A DNA stretch of 64,000 nt from Paenibacillus sp. yr247 (lineage in GTDB: Bacteria > Bacillota > Bacilli > Paenibacillales > NBRC-103111). The notes under the pieces were generated by a model. That model was given only the letters and a program-made list of their open reading frames with translations. It did no database searches and was not told the origin of the DNA. Shown here piece after piece: positions 8,682-18,470 of the stretch. The stretch is taken from positions 577,566-641,565 of the forward strand of contig NZ_FNIF01000002.1 in NCBI RefSeq assembly GCF_900103825.1, written 5' to 3'. The position numbers were made by a program, and so were the translations under genes. The stretch's first letter is position 1. Each line of letters opens with the position of its first letter.

Positions 8682-9899
8682 CTAAATATTTTTCACTTTA
8701 CCTATTTCATTTTTATTACTAATCAATCTAAGGATGAATCTTCTCAACTTGTCTGTACGAGCCTCAGTTAAGAGTGATATTATCCATGAGTAAATAATAA
8801 CGATTAAAGCAACCACAGGAAACCAGTGATAAAAGTTTAGTTCTCGTGGGAAGTGCCACCATTTGGACCGTTTTAATTCATAGAAAAAATCCATAGTTGG
8901 GTAATGCAAAAGATAAAGTGAGTAAGAAAATCCAGCTAATTTTCGATAGGGGTTCCAACTTGAAACTTGTAATGATTTGTTGTTAAAAAAACATAATACG
9001 AGGTATATGGTAATAGAAAATGATATACCTACCACCATGTTTGGAAGAAGTGCAGGAATAAGCGAAAGCGGATTAGACACTATGGGTATGTGTGATCCCA
9101 ATAGATAGTTATAAATTGTACTATTTACCGACAGAACGTCTAATGCTAAAGATACTAATATTAACATTGTGGCAATTAATACAGAATTAATGCGAATTGT
9201 TCTTACCATGACAAGTAGCGATCCAAGCAACCAAACCGGAAACATACCGATAACTCCAATACCAACAAACCATGCGATAACTGCAGTTGCTACTGTGTAT
9301 ATCAGCCTTGTAATCCATTTAGGTGATTTAATAGCCAGAACTATACAAGGAAATAATATATAGTACCAGAACTCAAATGAGAGACTCCATAGAGGACCAT
9401 TATGACCAAATAAATGAACACCGCGTATTCCTTGCAAGAAAAATACATTGCCAAGGAAAGTGGTCCATCGTAAGTCTGTTGTTATCAGACTCTCATCACC
9501 CATGCCAAATAAATGATACTGTATATACTTCCACGCGACAGTCAGCAACAATGCGGGTATCAGAACAATCCATAAACGTGTTAATCGATTTGTTAGATAT
9601 ATACGCCACGACCAACGATCATTATCAATCATCTTGAGTACGCTCGAAGATACAAAGAAACCACTTAACACGAAAAACACCATTACGAACTTAAATCCAC
9701 TTTGTGACCATTCATAGATTGATAGTTTGATAAAATCTTTTAACCAAACCCCTGTGCCTGGGGGCGCACCTGCTACGCCAAAAGTGGGACTTAAATGTTG
9801 AACTAAAACAGTTAAAGCCGCAAAAAACCGCAGAAAATCCAAGTATTTAGACGCTCTACTATCATCCTCAATAGGTATACCAACTAGTTTTCTCGACAT
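8682..9899 (-). CDS. acyltransferase 3 family membrane protein
   Basis: A 405-residue, roughly ten-helix membrane protein of the acyltransferase-3 (OafA/nodulation NodX) family. RASKYLDFLRFFAALTVLVQ, then QHLSPTFG with the conserved His near residue 40, and FFVLSGFF are typical of the first two helices; later blocks GPLWSLSFEFWYYILFP and FSYSLYLLHYPT are also diagnostic. Such proteins O-acylate surface sugars. Its place between rfbA and the rhamnose genes suggests it acetylates the glycan made here. It ends with a short positively charged tail. The ATG at 9899 follows TGGAGGAC. Confidence 0.92.
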   Translation of the reverse strand: MSRKLVGIPIEDDSRASKYLDFLRFFAALTVLVQHLSPTFGVAGAPPGTGVWLKDFIKLSIYEWSQSGFKFVMVFFVLSGFFVSSSVLKMIDNDRWSWRIYLTNRLTRLWIVLIPALLLTVAWKYIQYHLFGMGDESLITTDLRWTTFLGNVFFLQGIRGVHLFGHNGPLWSLSFEFWYYILFPCIVLAIKSPKWITRLIYTVATAVIAWFVGIGVIGMFPVWLLGSLLVMVRTIRINSVLIATMLILVSLALDVLSVNSTIYNYLLGSHIPIVSNPLSLIPALLPNMVVGISFSITIYLVLCFFNNKSLQVSSWNPYRKLAGFSYSLYLLHYPTMDFFYELKRSKWWHFPRELNFYHWFPVVALIVIIYSWIISLLTEARTDKLRRFILRLISNKNEIGKVKNI

Positions 9900-10027
9900 T
9901 ATCGTCCTCCATGATTACATATATCAACATATATACCTTTATGTTAAATACAAATAAATATAGTTCAATTAGCACGTAATATTTACATCGTACTTGACGT
10001 TCCATAAAATAGCCACGTCTGTTACTC

Positions 10028-10771
10028 TTATAATTTTAGTTTTCCAAACTCTTCACCGAAAAATAAATCCTTTGCTAATTCATTGGCTTTAGCTAACGAA
10101 GCATGGGTACCAGCATCTGTCCACCATCCGTGAAGAATATCGAAGGTGAGTTCATTTCTTTCGATGAAAGAGTTATTTACATCCGTAATTTCCAATTCCT
10201 TTCGGGCTGATGGTTTGAGTGTTTTTACAATATCAAATACTGAGTTATGATACATATAAATCCCAGTTACTACGTAATTGCTTTTAGGTTCTAGAGGTTT
10301 CTCCTCAATAGAAAGGATCTTATCTCCTTGCAAATCAGCAACTCCATATCTTTGAGGGTCTTGAACTTCTTGGATAAGAATTTTAGCCCCAGTTTTTTGG
10401 GATCTGAAGTTATTTACGAATGGAACGATGCTTTCCTCAAAAACATTATCACCCAGAATTACGACCATTTTGTCATTTCCCACAAAATGCTCCGCCAGAT
10501 CTAAGGCCTGCGCAATACCCCCGGCTTCATCTTGTACTTTATAAGTGAAGGTTACTCCTATATCTCGGCCACTTCCAAGAAGATTCACCACATCACCCAT
10601 ATGTTCTTTACCTGTCACAATAAGAATATTGCTTATATCTGCTTGCTTTAACTTAGCCACAGAGTGGAAGATCATTGGATATTTTCCTACAGGAAGTAAG
10701 TGTTTATTTGTTACTTTCGTCAATGGAGATAATCTAGAACCAGTACCACCTGCCAGAATTATTCCTTTCAT
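10028..10771 (-). CDS. rfbA: glucose-1-phosphate thymidylyltransferase
   Basis: Forms dTDP-glucose from dTTP and glucose-1-phosphate, the entry step to dTDP-rhamnose. The 247-residue protein is the short RmlA form: nucleotide-binding GGTGSRLSPLTKVTNKHLLP at the N-terminus, VILGDNVFE, QRYGVADL, IEEKPLEPKSN, RKELEITDVNN and GWWTDAGTHASL. It is intact and about 7 kb from rfbC-rfbB-rfbD. The copy that should stand next to rfbC is a decayed fragment, so this gene probably supplies the step for that operon. Confidence 0.96.
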   Translation of the reverse strand: MKGIILAGGTGSRLSPLTKVTNKHLLPVGKYPMIFHSVAKLKQADISNILIVTGKEHMGDVVNLLGSGRDIGVTFTYKVQDEAGGIAQALDLAEHFVGNDKMVVILGDNVFEESIVPFVNNFRSQKTGAKILIQEVQDPQRYGVADLQGDKILSIEEKPLEPKSNYVVTGIYMYHNSVFDIVKTLKPSARKELEITDVNNSFIERNELTFDILHGWWTDAGTHASLAKANELAKDLFFGEEFGKLKL

Positions 10772-10803
10772 ATCAAACCCCCCTAATATTTTATAAAAGC
10801 CTA

Positions 10804-11157
10804 TTATGAGTTCTTATCAGCTGCAATAAATGCAACTCCAAGAATAATAATAGCTACCCCAATCCATTTTGTAATTGATACTGGTTCCTTGAATATATAA
10901 AATGCAATTATCAAACCAAATACGTAAGACAGACTTTGAAAGGGATATGCTATACTTAGTGGCATTCTTGATAAAATTACAAACCATAAAAGCGTTGTCA
11001 TGACATATAGTGTAAGACCAGTGAAAATAAATGGTGTAAAAATTGCTTTCCAAGCATTTGAAAAAGTAACTCCACCATTTTTAGCAAGTCCTAATTTAAA
11101 CAAAACTTGACCGGTTACAAGCATTAGAACATTTAATAATAAATAAATGTAGTTCAT
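10804..11157 (-). CDS. small EamA/SMR-like four-helix transporter, putative lipid-linked sugar flippase
   Basis: 117 residues with four predicted membrane helices and the end YIFKEPVSITKWIGVAIIIL, then GVAFIA, characteristic of the EamA/SMR fold (compare ArnE/ArnF-type undecaprenyl-phosphate-sugar flippases). The start MNYIYLLLNVLMLVTGQVLF fits the first helix. Just upstream stand a DUF2304-like protein and a dolichyl-phosphate-mannose-synthase-like GT2, then a large membrane protein. That setting suggests it flips a sugar-phospholipid made by the GT2. The function is inferred from context and fold. Confidence 0.72.
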   Translation of the reverse strand: MNYIYLLLNVLMLVTGQVLFKLGLAKNGGVTFSNAWKAIFTPFIFTGLTLYVMTTLLWFVILSRMPLSIAYPFQSLSYVFGLIIAFYIFKEPVSITKWIGVAIIILGVAFIAADKNS

Positions 11158-11168
11158 TTTTCAAACTC

Positions 11169-11537
11169 CTAATTTGCATTATTTAATCTCTCTGAAATCT
11201 CTCTTACCTTTTGATCTAAGATAGCATTCTTTTGTACTAGTTCTTTAAATCTATCATTTATTAATGTAATTTGTTGACTCTGTCTAAAAAGTAAAAACAA
11301 AGTAAATATCATTGTAATTAAAAACAGTAAAGATGGAGGGTAACTAATTCCTAAGATGTTAGAAAAAAAATCTATAATTTTGGGAAATACTGATAATACA
11401 AAAACCATTACTGCACCTAACATCCAAAAAATACTTTCTTTTTCAGAGAAAAGATTTTTCTTAACTCTGTTGTAGACATATACAATTAAAAACAATCCTA
11501 ATATTGCAAAAAATAAATTGGTAATCACTAAAGCCAT
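11169..11537 (-). CDS. DUF2304-like small membrane protein
   Basis: 122 residues: three hydrophobic helices (about residues 5-22, 38-55 and 68-86), then a short charged coiled coil (DRFKELVQKNAILDQKVREI). The pattern, including KESIFWMLGAVMVFVLSVFP, resembles DUF2304 proteins. These are frequent neighbours of DPM1-like glycosyltransferases and may anchor or regulate them. It lies 16 bases downstream of such a GT2 gene and 11 bases upstream of the EamA-like gene. The biochemical role is unknown. Confidence 0.7.
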   Translation of the reverse strand: MALVITNLFFAILGLFLIVYVYNRVKKNLFSEKESIFWMLGAVMVFVLSVFPKIIDFFSNILGISYPPSLLFLITMIFTLFLLFRQSQQITLINDRFKELVQKNAILDQKVREISERLNNAN

Positions 11538-11553
11538 CTCCTGACCTCTACCT

Positions 11554-12276
11554 TTAAATTTCTCTTATAAACTTTCTACCACGTACTAACACTAAAAGAA
11601 TAGCATACATCATTTTAATCATATATTTAATTGGATTTAATATCCCACTATGCATACTCACGCCAAATTCTCTACTTCTCATTTCTACTTGATATTCAAT
11701 AATTTTATAATTTGATAAGAGCATTTCAATTATTAAATTTGCATCGGGAAATTCAGGATAGTTATTCATCATCGCATACTTCATGAATACTCTTCGTTTT
11801 AGAACTTGAAAACCGGAAGTTGGATCAGTAATATCCGTTTTACAAATATACTTGATAATTTTCCTGAAAATTGTTGTACCTATTTTCCTGAATATACTAT
11901 GATTATAGCTCGATTTCATTTTAAATCTCGAACCAATTACAATATCAGCATCGTTTTCTTCCATTATATCTACTAACTTTTTGGCCTCTGAGGCTATATG
12001 TTGTCCGTCACCATCAAATTGTATAACGATCTGATAATTCTTATCTACTGCATACTTGAAACCTGTTTGTAAGGCGCCCGAATATCCAAGATTAACTGGA
12101 AGAGATAAATAGCTTATACCATTAGTCTGTTTTAAAATATCAAGAGTATTGTCTATTGAACAATCATTTACCACCAGAATATCTACAAAGTCCAAATCTT
12201 GTTTAATCTCCTGTACAACTTTGAGTATATTCTTTTCTTCGTTATAAGCTGGAATAATCAATAATATATCATTCAA
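11554..12276 (-). CDS. family 2 glycosyltransferase, polyprenyl-phosphate sugar synthase type
   Basis: 240 residues. The GT-A fold shows LLIIPAYNEEKNILKVVQEI, ILVVNDCSIDNT, NLGYSGALQTGFKYA and the DXD-like motif QFDGDGQH, followed by ADIVIGSRF and DPTSGFQ, which mark the DPM1/GtrB group. There is no large membrane domain, only a hydrophobic stretch near residue 225, so it probably works with the neighbouring small membrane proteins to load a sugar onto undecaprenyl phosphate. The donor sugar is not predictable. Confidence 0.88.
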   Translation of the reverse strand: MNDILLIIPAYNEEKNILKVVQEIKQDLDFVDILVVNDCSIDNTLDILKQTNGISYLSLPVNLGYSGALQTGFKYAVDKNYQIVIQFDGDGQHIASEAKKLVDIMEENDADIVIGSRFKMKSSYNHSIFRKIGTTIFRKIIKYICKTDITDPTSGFQVLKRRVFMKYAMMNNYPEFPDANLIIEMLLSNYKIIEYQVEMRSREFGVSMHSGILNPIKYMIKMMYAILLVLVRGRKFIREI

Positions 12277-12315
12277 AATTATATCCTCCTTATTAATTTT
12301 TCTTTCATTATTTGT

Positions 12316-14760
12316 CTAAAGTTTTAATTCAAAACTTCCATCTAAAGCAGTAGACTTTACTTTTGGTACTTTATAAAGGGAAAGTAAAATAATAATTGGT
12401 AATACAAGTGAACAAAAATAAAAATATCTTGAATCCTGAGCAGGAATTACCAGCATAATTCCAGCTATTTGCGCCAAAATAGGAACAAAAATTATTATTG
12501 CTTTATATGTATTTCTCCTAACGAAAAGGAACCCAAAAAAGATCATTAAATATATAGATATTGCTGGTCTCCAAAACATCCAGTTGTGTTCACTAGAAGA
12601 TGTGAACCCTACAATTTTCATTAAAATATCACGAGTATTCGGTAGCAAGCTTGTTTGCTTAAGTCCGAGTTCATTTGGGTAGATATCTAGTATGGCAGTT
12701 GAAGTGTAACCATCGTTTGGTTGTTTAATTTGCCATATAAGAGAAGTCATACTTGTCCAATCATTAAATGCTATTTTTGGGTTTCTTAATACTAATTCTA
12801 TCCATGTTTTGAGGAATTCATTTTTATTTTCTTTGAAAGTATGGTCGTTGAATATATTGTTAAACAACACATAACCAACATCATACTTAGCATAATTATC
12901 ACCACCAGCCCAATACTTTAAAGGCATAATTTTTTCCAAAACATTTTTTTCTTTATTTGTTAAGACCACATCACTATGAACCATTGTTCCAACTTGATGT
13001 AATTGAAAAGCCATCGATCCATAAGTTGGTCCTGGCGTAGCATTAAAAATGAAAGATATTATTAATTTCACAGAAACTATAATTACAACAATAAATAAAC
13101 TAATTTTCAATAGTTCTCGCCAATATTTTTTATAAAGTAAAAATAAAATAATTATACTACCTAGAACTGATATAACTCCATTATGTCTAAATAAATAAAT
13201 TAATGCTAATGTTATTATTAGATATGATTGGTGCTTTACGGATTTCAGCCATAAACCATCTGAAATATACAGCTTCAACAAAAGTATTGTTATTAATAAT
13301 AAACAGAGAGAGAACGGTATATCCTTCCACAAGGCAATTGACATAATATTATTAACAGGATTAATACTATAAATTAGATTAATTAATAAAACAACCCTCC
13401 TTTTTATGCCGATCTTCTCCAAATAATAAGAAATATATCCAATCATTAAAGAACAGATAATTATCTGAACTAATGCCACTGAAGCTGGTGATCCCCATAT
13501 TTTTTTAATAATCCAAATGTAAAAAGTATGAAATATTGGATGAGAACCAGTGAAATTCCCTGTAATTGTTTGATTCCATTGATCAATTGAGTCAGGACTC
13601 ATGGTAGCAGGATAAAAACTTAACCAATAAATTTGACTAATTATGAAGAATGGTAAAGCATACATTAAAACTTTCATTTTAGATGTATCTGATGCATAAG
13701 TAATTTCCATTATTTTGTTATTAGTTATACTGAATATAACTATTTCAATTGGAGTTATTAATAAATTAAGTAGAACAAAAATAGATATATTTTTAATTGA
13801 TAATTCAAAAGACAAAATATTACTTATTAGAGAAGATGAAATTAAGAATGATAGAAATATCATAAATAATAATGTTCTTTTTTCTGGAAATTGAATTTGC
13901 ATTTTTTTGTTATATATAAATTTAATATAGGTAATTCCTAATGATATTTCAAAGATACATATTGTTATACTTGAATATTTATCGATTTTGATATAATTAT
14001 TCAAACAATACATTATCAATATATGTAAAATCGAATAAAAAATTGAATTATTAATTGATAACATTAATAACAAGAAAATTATACTTGCTAATAAGATAAT
14101 TGATAGAGAATAATTTATTAATAAATTTCCTGAAGATACAGCAACTTTGTTACCGGTTACATTATACTTGTAATCTGATGATGGGCTCTTAGAAAATAAA
14201 TCTACTATTTCTTGATTAAATCCATCCTTTATTAATACTTCACCTGACCAATCATGCTTTAGAAATTGTAGTGAAACTTTTTTTCCTTGAGGTAAGCTCA
14301 ACTTTATTGTCGAAGGCTGATCTTTATAACTCAATAGCGCTCCTTCTTTAAATTCCCAACCTTCCGGATGCTGCAATGAAGAGAGCACTAGGCTATTTCC
14401 ATCTATATTGATAGCTGTTAACCAAACCTCTGCTCCGTTTGAATTATTATTTTTGTTTCCTGTAGCAGTAACTTCGACAGTAGATGTTGTTTTTCCAAAA
14501 ATAATAAATGATTCATTTCCCGCTATTACAAGTAAAAGTGCGATAATTATTGAAATATACAGATTTTTCTTTGTTAAGTTATAGCTAATTTTTCTATTTG
14601 AAAAATATTTAAAAGTGAAATGAAAAATAATAGAAAAAATAGCTATAAAATAAAAAAACACAAAAGTATACTGTATTTTCGAATTTATTAAATGCTTAAC
14701 CACTTGTGTTAAATACATAGAATTACAAATAATTATTAAAAAAATTATTAACTTCTTCAT
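12316..14760 (-). CDS. large DUF6020-like multi-helix membrane protein, putative GT-C glycosyltransferase
   Basis: 814 residues with many hydrophobic helices, very AT-rich (unlike the housekeeping part of the window). The first ~90 residues form three or four helices, residues ~90-200 look like an extracytoplasmic beta-rich segment (VEVTATGNKNN..., GWEFKEGALLSY), and the rest resembles DUF6020 proteins, with FYPATMSPDSIDQWNQ and GSHPIFHTFYIW near residue 390. Such proteins have the topology of GT-C enzymes using lipid-linked donors. With the adjoining GT2 and EamA-like genes it would be the final transferase outside the membrane. Family assignment is moderate; activity is inference. Confidence 0.65.
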   Translation of the reverse strand: MKKLIIFLIIICNSMYLTQVVKHLINSKIQYTFVFFYFIAIFSIIFHFTFKYFSNRKISYNLTKKNLYISIIIALLLVIAGNESFIIFGKTTSTVEVTATGNKNNNSNGAEVWLTAINIDGNSLVLSSLQHPEGWEFKEGALLSYKDQPSTIKLSLPQGKKVSLQFLKHDWSGEVLIKDGFNQEIVDLFSKSPSSDYKYNVTGNKVAVSSGNLLINYSLSIILLASIIFLLLMLSINNSIFYSILHILIMYCLNNYIKIDKYSSITICIFEISLGITYIKFIYNKKMQIQFPEKRTLLFMIFLSFLISSSLISNILSFELSIKNISIFVLLNLLITPIEIVIFSITNNKIMEITYASDTSKMKVLMYALPFFIISQIYWLSFYPATMSPDSIDQWNQTITGNFTGSHPIFHTFYIWIIKKIWGSPASVALVQIIICSLMIGYISYYLEKIGIKRRVVLLINLIYSINPVNNIMSIALWKDIPFSLCLLLITILLLKLYISDGLWLKSVKHQSYLIITLALIYLFRHNGVISVLGSIIILFLLYKKYWRELLKISLFIVVIIVSVKLIISFIFNATPGPTYGSMAFQLHQVGTMVHSDVVLTNKEKNVLEKIMPLKYWAGGDNYAKYDVGYVLFNNIFNDHTFKENKNEFLKTWIELVLRNPKIAFNDWTSMTSLIWQIKQPNDGYTSTAILDIYPNELGLKQTSLLPNTRDILMKIVGFTSSSEHNWMFWRPAISIYLMIFFGFLFVRRNTYKAIIIFVPILAQIAGIMLVIPAQDSRYFYFCSLVLPIIILLSLYKVPKVKSTALDGSFELKL

Positions 14761-14818
14761 ATTGATAGTTTCCTTTTTATAACGCTTTTATTTATATTTC
14801 CTTTATTTAGTTCTAGAG

Positions 14819-16399
14819 TTACTTAAACAATTTGTTAATTTTCAATTTAAGCATCAATTCAATTAAAAATGTTCCTATTTTTGAATTGGCAATTCTCATA
14901 AGTTCGTATTTTATATTATTTTCAATCTTGTCATCATCTTCATTTAGAACAAAGCCGATATTGGGATACAAAATAGTTGGATTATTCCACAAATAACCAG
15001 GACCATTAGCATTCATCAAATTAAACAACTCAAAACCATATTTTTCATATAAATCACAATGATATTGGCTTAATTTAAAATATAACTCATTTACGATTTT
15101 ACGATTAAATTGTCGAGACATGGATTTATTTCTTATACGGTAATTTACTAATGGCTCAGGGATACTTACTCCTGCACAGCCGTTTCGATACATTGATATC
15201 CATGACTCATAATCCTCCATGCCTTTATTCATCCCAATTTTGTTCATCCCATATTGCAAAAAATCTTCTTTTCGGATAACTGCAAATGCGCTAAGCATAT
15301 TGGATAATAAAAAGTATGGGAGCTCTGTGTTGAATGTTATCCATACATCCTCTTTCAAACCGAAATATTTCACCCATGAATATACAAAAGAAACATTCTG
15401 ATATTTATTTAATATTTGAATACATCTTTCAAAATAAATAGGTTCTATCTTGTCATCTGCATCAAGAAAAGATATATACTGTCCTTTCGCCATCTGCGCT
15501 CCTACATTACGCGCATTCGCTAAACCTTGATTTCTTATGGTTACAACTTGTAATAATTTATATTTTACTTTAACTTCTTCTAATATAGAAATACTTTCAG
15601 GATCATTACTACCATCATTGACTAAAATTATTTCAAGATTTAAATATGTACTACTAATAATACTTTCGATTGTTTCTATTAAAAAGTATCCTAAATTGTA
15701 ATAGGGTATAATTACTGATAAGAGGATTTTTTCATGATGTTTGATTGAATTTATTTTTGTAGGAATACTTGCATTAAGTGGGTAACTTTCCATATCTTCA
15801 TTTTGATCTGTGCACCATTTTATTAATTGCTTATTCCAATCGTTATCTAAAGGTTTTTCTGGTTCCAAATACTTAACTTTTGTAAAACCTTTTAAATGCA
15901 TTGTATTAAATATATTAACATCCCACGTTAATGCATAATGTGAGGAGGCTATACATTGCTTTTCCATCTGTCTGATCCAATATTCTGGAAATTGAAATTG
16001 TAATTCATTTAATTTTGTTTTTTCATGTAATGTTATAAAGTAAACGTTGGAAAGCTGAGGATTTAATCCCCAGCTGTGCTGCAATATGAAATATGGAAGT
16101 ACCTCATCTTGCATTATAATAATGATTGTAGGCGAATTAACCGAGGCACTGTTAGAAAGACATTCATTCAATATACTATCTGCTAAAGCATAGGAACGAG
16201 CGAATGCTTTACCTAACTGAACTCCTACTGGGACCTGCTCCTCAGAGAACATATGAATTTCCTTAGCACTAAACCAATCTTCTCGATTGGCTACTAATGG
16301 GTGAAGAAAAACTTTGCTTACATGTTTATTTAGCCAATTATCCAGTGGTATTGGTAAACGTTCATTATTATTTACTGAGTGTACATACCAGATATTCAT
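14819..16399 (-). CDS. family 2 glycosyltransferase with N-terminal extension
   Basis: About 526 residues. Roughly the first 220 have no recognisable domain; the GT2 domain starts at LLSVIIPYYNLGYFLIETIE, with ILVNDGSNDPES and ISFLDADDKIEP (DXD). The acceptor side includes GMEDYESW. I placed the start at the ATG at 16399 (MNIWYVHS) because a GGTGGTG ribosome site precedes it; an earlier in-frame ATG at 16423 has none. It belongs to the minus-strand glycan operon and probably adds one sugar of the repeat. Low GC and charged Lys/Asn-rich composition match the adjacent glycan genes. Confidence 0.85.
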   Translation of the reverse strand: MNIWYVHSVNNNERLPIPLDNWLNKHVSKVFLHPLVANREDWFSAKEIHMFSEEQVPVGVQLGKAFARSYALADSILNECLSNSASVNSPTIIIIMQDEVLPYFILQHSWGLNPQLSNVYFITLHEKTKLNELQFQFPEYWIRQMEKQCIASSHYALTWDVNIFNTMHLKGFTKVKYLEPEKPLDNDWNKQLIKWCTDQNEDMESYPLNASIPTKINSIKHHEKILLSVIIPYYNLGYFLIETIESIISSTYLNLEIILVNDGSNDPESISILEEVKVKYKLLQVVTIRNQGLANARNVGAQMAKGQYISFLDADDKIEPIYFERCIQILNKYQNVSFVYSWVKYFGLKEDVWITFNTELPYFLLSNMLSAFAVIRKEDFLQYGMNKIGMNKGMEDYESWISMYRNGCAGVSIPEPLVNYRIRNKSMSRQFNRKIVNELYFKLSQYHCDLYEKYGFELFNLMNANGPGYLWNNPTILYPNIGFVLNEDDDKIENNIKYELMRIANSKIGTFLIELMLKLKINKLFK

Positions 16400-16426
16400 C
16401 TTATCACCACCACCATATATCAAATA

Positions 16427-18469
16427 CTATTGCAAAAAAATGCTCCATTTTTTTACCACACTGCTAATTTTTCGTAACATTACAACGGCTAATTTCCCTT
16501 TAAATCCACTCATTCCATCTACTTTGTGTTTTAGTTTGTAATAGTAGGTTCTCATTTTACTTCGCTTTGTTTTTTTTATCTCATTCCTACTTTTATCCAT
16601 TGAAAGTTGATATGCAAAAGGATATAAAATATAAGGATTCCATTCACCACTAGCAGTAGAACGATGTAAGTTATAAATATAATACTCATTTTTTATTTCT
16701 AATACTGATTTGCCCAAGTTGATAAACTCTTCTGGTATGGTATAGCCATAACTATTATTAAGTAATCCCCACTCACCAAGAGCCCCTAAACTTGTTTTAT
16801 AAACATTTCTTAGATTGCTAGATTTTTCATCAATTCGAATAATTGACCTTGTTAATTTATTACATGCAAAATACATGTTTTCCTCATATAAGTCAAATTC
16901 TGGAGAATTTTGATCATTTTTGTATCGACATCCCACAAAATAAAGCTCTGGTTGTATAGAAAATATATGTTTTACTCGATCAATATAGGAAGATTCTATT
17001 ATATCATCGGAATAACAAGTCAATACAAATGATTCTAGTACTAATTCATGATCTACGCTTCCATCAAACCGTTTTGCGTACCGCGTTTTCCCTAGGAATA
17101 ATATTGGAGTCCCTGGGGGTTCCAATGTTAATAGATAACTTTTCTCATATTCAATTTCTGAATGCTCAAGCAATAACATTAAATTCTTATTAATCGACTG
17201 TTCTTCTTGTAGAACCACTAAAGAACATTTCCATGGTTTATTATGAGAAATATCCTCTTTTTTTGTTTTCAGCATATTTTTATAAGATATTTCAAAAAGA
17301 TTATTTTGAAAAAAAGCATAAGGCGAGCTAATTTGTTTTCGCAGATTTGAATTAGTGAACAATTTCTCCATTTGGGAAATAAGCTCTATTGATGTTCCAT
17401 TATACGTTAATGCGTTTTCTTCATTTCGAAAATAATCATTAAATGCTGGAATTTGATTAGCAATGATTGGAACACCCAAAGAGTACAATTCATGAATACT
17501 ATAACAAAAAGATTCTACTAAATTAGGGAAAATTGCAAAACGGATAGATTGCAACAATTTTTGCAATTCTGTTCGATTAATTTGTCCTGTAAAAATAAAT
17601 CGATTTCTTAAATGTTCAGGTATACGTGTTAATAACTGACTACTGTAAGGTTGACCTAACGAGTCTAATCCATCATAGCCAACTAGATAAAATATAGATT
17701 TGTTATTCGGATATTTGGACATAAAAGAGACAGCGGAATCAACATATACGTCGACTCCTTTTAATTGGAATATACGTCCATAAAACAACACATCTTGTTG
17801 AGTTTCGTTGAGAATATATTTAACTTCTTCCCACTTTTTTACCGGCGGAGGAGAAACAATAACCTTGTCTTGGTCTACACCATAGCGTTGTACATACAAA
17901 TTCCCCCATTCAGAAGAAGGTACTAACACATAATCAGCAGATTGAATGGATTTTTTCTCCATTTGATACATCTCAAGTTTATTTATACTAAATTCATTAG
18001 GTACTTGCTCCATATCCATTAGATCTATTGTACAGTGGGCCCGAACAGATAATATGGTATTTAAAAATTCACCTTCAAATTTTTTCGCACGAAAAGAAAA
18101 ATAACCGATTCCAACATAATCAAAAAATTCAGCATAATCGATCGTCTTTAGATAAGTTAACTTACGAAGCCCTATATAAAAACGATAACTTTTTTGCAAG
18201 AAAATATTATTATATTGTTCTCCGCAATTAGGATCATCATGTAATAACTCCGAAAGGCAATAAAGAGAAAGATTTTTAGAATTCGGGAGACTCGGCTGAT
18301 GAAGCTTTTCGTATTTCTCACATTCGTGCTTAGGCATATCTAGAATCAGCATAATTCGGTTATTATCATCTTCCAACAACTCTTGTAATGCATTTTGAAT
18401 AAAAACACCGCACCCACCTGCATTTACTGGCGCTAGTTCATAAGAAAGAAAAACATATGTTCTAGTCAT
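16427..18469 (-). CDS. family 4 glycosyltransferase with C-terminal extension
   Basis: About 680 residues. The N-terminal two-thirds are a GT-B enzyme: VFLSYELAPVNAGGCG (glycine loop), DVLFYGRIFQLKGVDVYVDS (start of the nucleotide-binding half) and NLVESFCYSIHELYSLGVPI with the E-x7-E signature. Residues from ~430 (KCSLVVLQEEQSINKN) form an additional domain I could not identify. The start chosen is the ATG at 18469, one base after the stop of the upstream gene and behind GAGGGA, which indicates translational coupling. Probable role: a rhamnosyl- or other glycosyltransferase building the exported glycan. Confidence 0.85.
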   Translation of the reverse strand: MTRTYVFLSYELAPVNAGGCGVFIQNALQELLEDDNNRIMLILDMPKHECEKYEKLHQPSLPNSKNLSLYCLSELLHDDPNCGEQYNNIFLQKSYRFYIGLRKLTYLKTIDYAEFFDYVGIGYFSFRAKKFEGEFLNTILSVRAHCTIDLMDMEQVPNEFSINKLEMYQMEKKSIQSADYVLVPSSEWGNLYVQRYGVDQDKVIVSPPPVKKWEEVKYILNETQQDVLFYGRIFQLKGVDVYVDSAVSFMSKYPNNKSIFYLVGYDGLDSLGQPYSSQLLTRIPEHLRNRFIFTGQINRTELQKLLQSIRFAIFPNLVESFCYSIHELYSLGVPIIANQIPAFNDYFRNEENALTYNGTSIELISQMEKLFTNSNLRKQISSPYAFFQNNLFEISYKNMLKTKKEDISHNKPWKCSLVVLQEEQSINKNLMLLLEHSEIEYEKSYLLTLEPPGTPILFLGKTRYAKRFDGSVDHELVLESFVLTCYSDDIIESSYIDRVKHIFSIQPELYFVGCRYKNDQNSPEFDLYEENMYFACNKLTRSIIRIDEKSSNLRNVYKTSLGALGEWGLLNNSYGYTIPEEFINLGKSVLEIKNEYYIYNLHRSTASGEWNPYILYPFAYQLSMDKSRNEIKKTKRSKMRTYYYKLKHKVDGMSGFKGKLAVVMLRKISSVVKKWSIFLQ

Positions 18470-18470
18470 T

